A stretch of DNA of 12,057 nt from assembly GCA_014846175.1 (NCBI GenBank), contig RKAV01000024.1:1-12057 (forward strand), in the 5' to 3' direction. This DNA comes from a bacterium (GTDB lineage Bacteria; Bacillota_I; Bacilli_A; RF39; UBA660). Each line of letters starts with the position of its first letter. Positions within the stretch are counted from its first letter, which is position 1. The notes under the pieces are model-generated. The model made no database searches and was not told where the DNA came from. It worked only from the letters and a program-made list of their open reading frames with translations. Below, piece by piece: positions 7,133 through 12,057 of the stretch. The position numbers and the translations under genes were made by a program.

Positions 7133-7866
7133 AAAAGAAAAAGAAATTATTAATTACCATAATAATAATTATTACTATTTTAGTTATTGCAGTTGCATTT
7201 ATATTAGGCCATTTTATAAAAAATGACTTAACAATGGAAAACAACTTAACCAAAGAAGTAACAGAAATTAACTTGTTGATAGAAAATAATAGTAAAGATA
7301 CTAATATTGATAAAAGACTAAATACTATTAATACTAGTGGGGACTATATGTTAGTAGAAAAAGCTGCTAAAAGATATTTGAAAGACAAAAGAAAATTATT
7401 TACCTCTTTATATACTACTTTAGATAGTACTGATAAAATAGAAAAAGTATTAACAATGGAAAATATTAAAGCTGATGCTAAAAGCTTTACTAATACCATG
7501 AAACTTTTAAATACAACTGGTTTAGAGTTAACTAATTTAAAAGAAAAATATATTAGTTTAACTAGTGAGAAAACTATTCTTAGTTATTTAAATAAGAATT
7601 TAAGAGAAGATGATTATTATAAAGAATATTATCTTGATGAATTAATGCAAGATATGAGTAAAAAAGAAGAAGACTTAAAAGCTATTGATGATATGTTAGA
7701 AACAATTATTGGTTTAAAAGAAGTATTTAATTTTCTTATAACTAATCAAAATTATTGGAATATAGAAAATGATAAAGTAATGTTTAGTAGTGAAGAGTTA
7801 TATAATACTTATGAACAGTTATTAACTAGAATAAGTGAAGATAATAAAGCTACTAATAGTATATAA
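7129..7866 (+). CDS. Membrane-anchored helical protein of unknown function
   Basis: I do not recognise a family. The 245 residues start with a lysine cluster (MKKKKK) and one strong hydrophobic helix at residues ~7-28, so the protein is probably anchored with its body outside the membrane. The rest is charged, Cys-free and predicted mostly helical, with heptad-like stretches (for example residues ~45-75 and 165-200), suggesting a coiled coil or helical bundle. It overlaps the preceding hydrolase gene by 4 bases and uses GAGG at 7121-7124, inside that gene, as its ribosome site. The coupling suggests the two products act together or are needed in fixed ratio. No clear terminator follows, only a short TTTACA/TGTAAA dyad at 7868-7886. 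Confidence 0.75.
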   Translation: MKKKKKLLITIIIIITILVIAVAFILGHFIKNDLTMENNLTKEVTEINLLIENNSKDTNIDKRLNTINTSGDYMLVEKAAKRYLKDKRKLFTSLYTTLDSTDKIEKVLTMENIKADAKSFTNTMKLLNTTGLELTNLKEKYISLTSEKTILSYLNKNLREDDYYKEYYLDELMQDMSKKEEDLKAIDDMLETIIGLKEVFNFLITNQNYWNIENDKVMFSSEELYNTYEQLLTRISEDNKATNSI

Positions 7867-7910
7867 TTTACATATTAACTGTAAAAAATAATTATCAAAT
7901 TAAAAAATTC

Positions 7911-7939
7911 TTGCTAGTAGTTATAACTTATGGTAATCT
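7911..7939 (+). promoter_or_regulatory. Promoter of the HD-domain gene
   Basis: -35 TTGCTA (7911-7916), 17-base spacer, TG-G extended motif at 7931-7933, -10 TAATCT (7934-7939). The -10 hexamer is weak, but spacing and the TG extension are right. The -35 hexamer is identical to that of the rnc promoter downstream. Confidence 0.5.
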
Positions 7940-7962
7940 TTAAAAGAAAAAGGTGATGTTAG

Positions 7963-8460
7963 ATGGAAGAATTTGAATATATTATAAAAGATTTAATAGA
8001 AAATGATGAAGTAAAGAAGATGAAAAACTATCGTCAACATGCTGCTACTAGTTGTTATGAACATTGTTATATGGCATCATACTACTGTTACCTACTTTGT
8101 AAAAAATTTAAGTTAGATTATAAGTCTTGTGCAAGAGCTGCTATGCTTCATGACTTTTATTTATATGACTGGCGAGTTAAAGATGCTTCTCATAAATGGC
8201 ATGCTTTTACCCATCCAAAGAAAGCCTTAGATAAATCTCTTTCCATCTTTGTTTTAAATGATAAAGAAAAAGATATTATAATTAATCACATGTGGCCAGT
8301 AACAATTAAACTACCCAAAACAAAAGAAGCTTTTATATTAACCTTAGTAGATAAATATTGTGCAACTTATGAAACAACTAGTTATCTTTTAAATCAAATG
8401 AAAAGAAAACCAACCTGGCAATATGCTTACTTAATGCTTTGGTTAGTTATTAGAAAGTAA
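7963..8460 (+). CDS. HD-domain metal-dependent phosphohydrolase family protein
   Basis: A 165-residue protein that is essentially one HD domain. The expected metal ligands are visible in order: H34 (in CYEHCY), the H63-D64 doublet (AMLHDFYLYDW), H84 in HAFTHPKKAL, H109 in NHMWP, and D130 in LVDKYCATYE. Such proteins are found widely in Clostridia and Bacilli and are annotated only as HD-domain proteins; a phosphohydrolase acting on a nucleotide or phosphate ester is expected but the substrate is unknown. ATG 7963 follows an AAGGTGA Shine-Dalgarno site. The gene has its own promoter (7911-7939) and a hairpin after its stop, so it seems to be monocistronic. Cysteines are unusually many in the first third (C31, C35, C42, C46, C56). 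Confidence 0.85.
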   Translation: MEEFEYIIKDLIENDEVKKMKNYRQHAATSCYEHCYMASYYCYLLCKKFKLDYKSCARAAMLHDFYLYDWRVKDASHKWHAFTHPKKALDKSLSIFVLNDKEKDIIINHMWPVTIKLPKTKEAFILTLVDKYCATYETTSYLLNQMKRKPTWQYAYLMLWLVIRK

Positions 8461-8462
8461 AG

Positions 8463-8518
8463 AAGGAATACTTGAATTAAGATTTCCTTTTTTATTTAGA
8501 ATTCAAAATATTCCTTTT
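8463..8518 (+). terminator. Probable terminator after the HD-domain gene
   Basis: An interrupted inverted repeat pairs 8463-8478 with 8500-8516: AAGGAATA and TTGAATT arms with a small bulge. TTTT follows at 8515-8518. An internal T run at 8488-8493 after a shorter AAGGAA/TTCCTT hairpin could give an alternative stop. The stem is AT-rich, so strength is uncertain. Confidence 0.5.
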
Positions 8519-8539
8519 CAGCAAGTAGTTTGCTAAAAA
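8515..8539. repeat. Inverted repeat overlapping the rnc -35 element
   Basis: Ten-base arms 8515-8524 and 8530-8539 are complementary except for one position, with a 5-base centre (GTAGT). The inner AGCAA/TTGCT is perfect. It could be a protein-binding operator or part of the upstream terminator; sequence does not decide. Confidence 0.4.
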
Positions 8540-8558
8540 TATAAAAACATGTTAAAAT
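8530..8558 (+). promoter_or_regulatory. Promoter of the rnc-hyp-rnjB operon
   Basis: -35 TTGCTA (8530-8535), exactly 17 bases, then -10 TAAAAT (8553-8558) preceded by TG-T (8550-8552), an extended -10. This is one of the two best vegetative promoters in the window. Its -35 lies inside a dyad (8515-8539). Confidence 0.75.
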
Positions 8559-8580
8559 ACGTAGGAAGGGAGATTTTTTT

Positions 8581-9249
8581 GTGGAAGAATTATTTGAAAA
8601 ATTAAAAATAAGTCCTAAGAACCTTACACTTTATAATATAGCAGTATCTCACTCATCTTATGCAAATGAGCATAGAGCTAAGAAAGATTATGAAAGACTA
8701 GAATTTTTAGGAGATGCTGTAGTTGATTTAGTAGTTGCTGATTATTTATATCGTTATGAAAAAGAAACTGAAGGAGAAATGACTAAAGTAAGAGCAAGTT
8801 ATGTTTGTGAAAACGCTCTTTATAGATATTCAATGGACATGGGTTTTAACAACTATATAAAAGTAGGCCATGGAGAAGAAAATAATGGTGGTAAATATAA
8901 AAAAGCAATAGTTGCTGATATATTTGAAGCTATTATGGGAGCTATTTATTTAGATCTTGGTTATGAAACAGTAAGAAGAGTAGTATTAGACATAATAGTA
9001 CCTTATATTCAAAATCCAGATATAGTTTTTTTTGAAGACTATAAGTCTGCACTTCAACAAGCAGTACAAACAGCAAAACAAAGTGTAATTTATGAAGTGG
9101 TAAAAGAAGAAGGACCAGCACATGATAAAACATTTACAATAGAAGCAAAAGTAGATGGAATTATCTATGGTAAAGGGGTAGGAAATAGTAAGAAAGATGC
9201 TGAACAAATAGCAGCTAAAGATGCTTTAGAAAAGTTAGCAAAGAATTGA
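8581..9249 (+). CDS. rnc: Ribonuclease III
   Basis: Cleaves double-stranded RNA in rRNA precursor processing and mRNA turnover. The 222-residue length is typical. Residues ~1-140 are the nuclease domain with the signature ERLEFLGDAV. The four metal-binding acidic residues are E41, D45, D113 and E116, the last two in VADIFEAIMGAIY. Residues ~150-220 are the double-stranded RNA-binding domain, with GPAHDKTF and the helix with KKDAEQIAAKDAL. The start is GTG 8581, with AAGGGAG (8566-8572) upstream and a T run between. The stop overlaps the TTG start of the next gene by 4 bases. It is first in an operon that ends with an RNase J, so two RNA-processing enzymes are made together. Confidence 0.97.
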   Translation: MEELFEKLKISPKNLTLYNIAVSHSSYANEHRAKKDYERLEFLGDAVVDLVVADYLYRYEKETEGEMTKVRASYVCENALYRYSMDMGFNNYIKVGHGEENNGGKYKKAIVADIFEAIMGAIYLDLGYETVRRVVLDIIVPYIQNPDIVFFEDYKSALQQAVQTAKQSVIYEVVKEEGPAHDKTFTIEAKVDGIIYGKGVGNSKKDAEQIAAKDALEKLAKN

Positions 9250-9698
9250 AAAGTAAACATTTAAAAATATTTTCTTATCTAACAAGGTCTTATACCTTAC
9301 AAAAAGAAGAATTAGAAGCATCACGTGGGATACTAGTAGTAGATTTATTAATAAATAAAGAAAAACTAGAAGATATAGAAACAGCAAATATAGCTAAGGA
9401 TTTGATTTTTCAATATAATACTAGCATTTCTATAATTGACTTTTATAGTGAGTTATTAACTACTTTAAAAAATAAAGATGATATATCTTTACTAGGTAAC
9501 TTAATGATTGATGATATAGCATTAGATAATTATATATTAGAACAAGAAAAGTATCATCATTTACTTTATGATTATTTTAAATCGACGGATGATATAAAAA
9601 ATAGAGAAAGAAAAAATGAGTTGTCAGCAAGTATCAAAATACAAGAAAAGAAATTAAAAAAGAAAATTAAAAAATATAAGGAGGATCTAAATGAGTAA
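9246..9698 (+). CDS. Unrecognised 150-residue protein between rnc and rnjB
   Basis: I cannot assign a family. The protein is soluble, Cys-free and probably all helical, with a very lysine-rich C-terminal coiled-coil-like tail (residues ~125-148, KKLKKKIKKYKEDL). A remote likeness in size and helical pattern to YlbF/YmcA-type proteins, which act with RNA decay factors in Bacilli, is possible, but I see no decisive motif. The start is TTG 9246, overlapping the rnc stop by 4 bases (TTGA) with a weak ribosome site, so translation probably depends on coupling to rnc. Its 3' end overlaps the RNase J gene by 8 bases and contains that gene's AAGGAGGA site. Tight packing between two RNases suggests a role in RNA metabolism. 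Confidence 0.75.
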   Translation: MKSKHLKIFSYLTRSYTLQKEELEASRGILVVDLLINKEKLEDIETANIAKDLIFQYNTSISIIDFYSELLTTLKNKDDISLLGNLMIDDIALDNYILEQEKYHHLLYDYFKSTDDIKNRERKNELSASIKIQEKKLKKKIKKYKEDLNE

Positions 9699-11343
9699 AA
9701 TTAAAATATTTAGTTTAGGTGGACTAAACGAAAATGGTAAAAATATGTATGTTGTAGATGTAGATAAATCAATATATATATTTGATGCTGGATTAAAATA
9801 TGATGTAGAACATAATTTAGGAATTGATTATATTATTCCTAGTTTTGATTACTTAATAAAAAATAAAAAAAGAATTAAAGGTATTTTCTTAAGCCATGGA
9901 CATGAAGGTAATATTGGAGCAGTCCCTGATATAGTTACTAAATTAGGAGATGTTCCTATTTATGGAGGAAAATTAACATTAGAAATACTTAGACTTGACC
10001 TTGCTGAAGCAGGAGTTAAAAAAGCTAACTTACATGAGATTAAAGCTCATAAAAAACTAAGTTTTGGTAAAGAAAGTATTTTTCCTATTGCTATGACACA
10101 CTCTATACCAGATGCTTTCTGTTATGTTTTATATACTAGAGATGGTGCCATTGTTTATACAGGAGACTTTACTTTTGATCATGCTACTAGATCACTTTAT
10201 CAAACAGATTTAGGAAAACTAGCTTATGTAGGAAAACAAGGAGTACTTTGCTTGCTAGCTGAATCCCTTTATGCCCAAAGACCAGGTTATACTAGCCCTA
10301 ATCATAGAGTACAAGATTTCATAAGAACTATTCTTACTAAAAATGAAAATAGAATAATAGTAACAATATTTCCTGCTCATTTCTATCGTATACAAGAATT
10401 ATTTGATGAGATATCAAAAACACATCGTAAAATAGTTATAATGGGTAAGAGTTTACAAAGTATGATTACTTATGGAATAGAAAATAAATATTTAGAAATT
10501 AATCCTAAAGTAATAGGGGATTTATCTAATCTAGATGATAAAGATGCTGTAGTATTCATCTCTGATGAAAGAGAAAAACCATTTGCAAATTTAGAAAGAA
10601 TAATAAAAGGTTATGATAAATATATCAAATTAAAAGAAACTGATACTATCTTTATAAGTGAACCTAGTGCAGAAGGTATGGAAAGACGTCTTGCTATTGT
10701 AATGGATGAAATTGCTATGCTTGGTGTCAATGCTATAAGTTTATCTAGTAAAAAACATTTACTTCATCATGCTTCAAGTGAAGATTTAAAAATGTTATTA
10801 AATCTATTAAGACCAAAGTATTTATTTCCAGTTAAAGGAGAATATAGAAATCAATATGCCTTTGGAGAAATAGCAGAACAGATGAATATTCCTAAAGATA
10901 ATATTCTGTTAAAACAAAATGGTGATGTAGTAACTTTTGAAAAAGGTAAATTATTAGATACTAAAGAGCATATTAATGCTGATGAAATATTAATTGATGG
11001 TAAAGATTCTAGTGATATAGGTAACCTTGTTTTAAAAGATAGAGAAATGTTAGGAGAAAATGGTATTGTTATTATTAGTTGTACACTAGATAGAGAAACT
11101 AAAGATGTAATAGCAGGACCAAAAGTATTAACAAGAGGATTTATCTATGTAAAAGAAAATCAAGATATAGTAGAAAAGATAAAAGAATTATCTAAAGATA
11201 TTATTGAATCTAATATAGAAAAAGGTACTAGAAAAGTTGATTATGCTAGAGTAAAATCAGATGTTAGAGAAAAACTTGGTAAATACTTATATCAAGAAAT
11301 AGGTTCTAAACCAATGATAATTACAGTTATTCAGGAAGTATAG
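9691..11343 (+). CDS. rnjB: Ribonuclease J, J2 (RnjB)-like, with altered catalytic motifs
   Basis: A 550-residue RNase J with metallo-beta-lactamase, beta-CASP and C-terminal domains. Family marks: SLGGLNENGKNMYVV, GIDYIIPSFDYL, MTHSIPDAF (H137), TGDFTFD (D159), a motif B His (H360 in LLHHASSEDLK) and the C-terminal AGPKVLTRGFIYV. The key HxHxDH motif is HGHEGN: H69 and H71 remain, but G73 and N74 replace Asp and His. Motif C is PVKGEYR, with K382 replacing His. B. subtilis RNase J2 is altered at the same places (DENIG, PVNGEYR), so I place it in the J2 branch, which is weakly active or structural and partners RNase J1. Other normally conserved strings are also diverged (AESLYAQRPGY, FPAHFYRIQ). 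J1 would be encoded elsewhere. ATG 9691 follows a strong AAGGAGGA and overlaps the upstream gene. Confidence 0.85.
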   Translation: MSKIKIFSLGGLNENGKNMYVVDVDKSIYIFDAGLKYDVEHNLGIDYIIPSFDYLIKNKKRIKGIFLSHGHEGNIGAVPDIVTKLGDVPIYGGKLTLEILRLDLAEAGVKKANLHEIKAHKKLSFGKESIFPIAMTHSIPDAFCYVLYTRDGAIVYTGDFTFDHATRSLYQTDLGKLAYVGKQGVLCLLAESLYAQRPGYTSPNHRVQDFIRTILTKNENRIIVTIFPAHFYRIQELFDEISKTHRKIVIMGKSLQSMITYGIENKYLEINPKVIGDLSNLDDKDAVVFISDEREKPFANLERIIKGYDKYIKLKETDTIFISEPSAEGMERRLAIVMDEIAMLGVNAISLSSKKHLLHHASSEDLKMLLNLLRPKYLFPVKGEYRNQYAFGEIAEQMNIPKDNILLKQNGDVVTFEKGKLLDTKEHINADEILIDGKDSSDIGNLVLKDREMLGENGIVIISCTLDRETKDVIAGPKVLTRGFIYVKENQDIVEKIKELSKDIIESNIEKGTRKVDYARVKSDVREKLGKYLYQEIGSKPMIITVIQEV

Positions 11344-11350
11344 AAATATA

Positions 11351-11379
11351 TTGAAATAGAGAATACTTTGTGATAAAAT
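11351..11379 (+). promoter_or_regulatory. Strong extended -10 promoter of the short TasA-like gene
   Basis: -35 TTGAAA (11351-11356), exactly 17 bases, then TG-A-TAAAAT with the -10 at 11374-11379. It starts 8 bases after the RNase J stop. Its position rules out the in-frame GTG at 11370 as start and supports GTG 11406. Confidence 0.75.
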
Positions 11380-11380
11380 T

Positions 11381-11392
11381 TTCTTATAAGAA
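11381..11392. promoter_or_regulatory. Perfect 12-bp palindrome at the predicted transcription start
   Basis: TTCTTATAAGAA is its own reverse complement and begins 2 bases after the -10 hexamer, covering the expected +1. The position suits a repressor operator. It is AT-rich and short, so chance occurrence is possible. Confidence 0.35.
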
Positions 11393-11405
11393 TAGAGGTG
11401 TCCTA

Positions 11406-11948
11406 GTGATTAAAGAAAAGAATAAGATTATAGCAATAATTATCTTAATATTAATTACGTTAATAGCATTAACAGCTAGTAGTTATGCATTACTTACTAA
11501 GTCATATAAAAGTAAATCATTAAGTGTGAGTGTTGGTACTTTAAAAGTAGATTTTAAAGAAGGAAATGTCATTAATATTAATAATACTAAACCAATGAGT
11601 GATAGTAATGGAATGAACACTACACCTTATACCTTTACTATAACTAATAGTGGCACTATTAAATCTTATTACACTATATCAACTGAAGAAAATACTACTA
11701 ACACCTTAAACACTAATTATTTAAATATGCGAATAACTGGTAGTGATGGATATGATTCAGGTGTAAAGAAAGTTAGTGAGTTAGGAACTGGTACTTTTAA
11801 AATTGTTGATGAAAAACAGTTAGAAACAAGTAAAAGTGTAACTTATAAACTATATTTATGGGTAACAAGTGATGCTGGTAATGATATTCAAAATAAGACT
11901 TATCAAAGTAAGATAATAGTAAATAGTACAAGTAATAAAACAAATTAA
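11406..11948 (+). CDS. Short secreted TasA/camelysin-like protein
   Basis: A 180-residue protein: lysine-rich start (MIKEKNK), one hydrophobic segment at residues ~7-28 ending in SSYALL, then a single TasA/CalY-like beta domain. Shared blocks with the large protein at the left edge are VGTLKVDF (GTLTIDF there), KPMSDSNG (LPMSDSSG), YTFTITNSGTIKSYYTIS (FTIRNTGTLPANYTVS) and a YKLYLWV strand before the end. TasA-like proteins form extracellular fibres or are released by the signal peptidase SipW. No sipW is in the window. The start is GTG 11406, 5 bases after AGAGGTG (11394-11400) and downstream of the promoter; GTG 11370 lies at the -10. The C-terminus (NSTSNKTN) looks natural, not cut, although an IS3-family element begins 10 bases after the stop. 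Confidence 0.82.
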   Translation: MIKEKNKIIAIIILILITLIALTASSYALLTKSYKSKSLSVSVGTLKVDFKEGNVININNTKPMSDSNGMNTTPYTFTITNSGTIKSYYTISTEENTTNTLNTNYLNMRITGSDGYDSGVKKVSELGTGTFKIVDEKQLETSKSVTYKLYLWVTSDAGNDIQNKTYQSKIIVNSTSNKTN

Positions 11949-11958
11949 AGAGCCACAA

Positions 11959-11984
11959 TGAACTGAACCCCAAAAGTTGGACAG
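11959..11984. repeat. IS3-family terminal inverted repeat
   Basis: IS150-type terminus with the CCCCAAAAGTTGGACA core. Its partner copy is outside the window, so the exact arm length cannot be measured here. Confidence 0.7.
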
Positions 11985-11998
11985 TTTATAAATAGTTT

Positions 11999-12057
11999 CT
12001 AATTAGAGGATTGTAACCTGTAATTTACAGGAGACAGTCCTTTTAATTTTACTTTAA
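11999..12057 (-). CDS. IS3-family transposase OrfB, C-terminal fragment (cut by window edge)
   Basis: On the minus strand the last 18 codons before the TAG at 12001-11999 read KVKLKGLSPVNYRLQSSN. This matches the usual end of IS150-group OrfB integrase-type transposases (KLKGLSPVQYR followed by a few residues). Only the extreme C-terminus is in the window, so whether the element is intact cannot be judged. The gene runs toward the short TasA-like gene and ends about 50 bases from it, convergently. Confidence 0.85.
   Translation of the reverse strand, partial: KVKLKGLSPVNYRLQSSN

Larger units (their letters stand above)
11959..12057 (-). mobile_element. Right end of an IS3-family (IS150-like) insertion sequence, continuing beyond the window
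   Basis: From 11959 the sequence reads TGAACTGAACCCCAAAAGTT and then GGACAG, the familiar terminal repeat of IS150-group IS3 elements, beginning with the TG dinucleotide typical of IS3-family ends. The C-terminus of the transposase lies just inside on the minus strand. The other end and the target duplication are outside the window; ACAA (11955-11958) could be the duplicated target. Confidence 0.85.

Noticed and set aside
7868..7886. TTTACA/TGTAAA dyad as a terminator after the membrane-anchored protein gene
   Set aside because: Only 6 bp of AT-rich stem, and it is followed by A-rich sequence, not a T run.
8942..9207. Two overlapping minus-strand open frames inside rnc
   Set aside because: They lie wholly within the RNase III coding sequence and have Phe/Leu-rich compositions typical of antisense shadows.
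11370..11405. Upstream GTG 11370 as start of the short TasA-like gene
   Set aside because: It overlaps the -10 region of the promoter and lacks a Shine-Dalgarno site; GTG 11406 has AGAGGTG 5 bases upstream and gives a normal signal peptide.
1..12057. CRISPR array, tRNA or rRNA genes, riboswitch, reverse transcriptase or DGR template repeat
   Set aside because: I looked for regular repeats, tRNA-like cloverleaf ends, RT motifs and a second copy of the 1382-1480 sequence, and found none in the window.

Overview
The window reads as a chromosomal segment of a very AT-rich, low-GC Gram-positive bacterium. The evidence is the strong A/T codon bias, purine-rich Shine-Dalgarno sites, extended -10 promoters, an RNase III to RNase J cluster and TasA/camelysin-type secreted proteins. 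TGA is used as a stop (for example at the end of the RNase III gene) and tryptophan is TGG, so the genetic code is standard and not the Mycoplasma code. An uncultured gut Bacilli/RF39-like lineage would fit, but that is inference.

Left accessory part (1-2310): a large secreted protein with a TasA-like N-terminal domain and a C-terminal domain ending in an unusual block of 26 consecutive NNY codons. The block is GC-enriched and adenine-poor, and looks like the variable region of a diversity-generating retroelement (DGR) target. After a terminator hairpin comes a small IS256-like transposase relative that has lost recognisable catalytic residues, followed by its own terminator.

Middle part (2330-8520): an RlmD/RumA-type rRNA methyltransferase with a terminator; a fossil of an ORF6N-domain (phage antirepressor-like) gene broken by a stop and a frameshift; then a tag/CmpB-like pair. 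Next is a three-gene unit (DUF362 protein, Mbeg1-like hydrolase, membrane-anchored helical protein) and a stand-alone HD-domain hydrolase with its own promoter.

Right part (8515-11343): an RNA-processing operon made of rnc (RNase III), an unrecognised 150-residue protein and an RNase J protein whose metal ligands are altered as in the J2/RnjB branch. The three genes overlap by a few bases and are served by a clear extended -10 promoter.

Right edge (11344-12057): a second, short TasA-like secreted protein with a strong promoter and a palindrome at the predicted transcription start. It is followed 10 bp after its stop codon by the right end of an IS3-family (IS150-like) element that runs in from beyond the window on the minus strand. 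No RNA genes, CRISPR arrays, reverse transcriptase or template repeat were seen inside the window.
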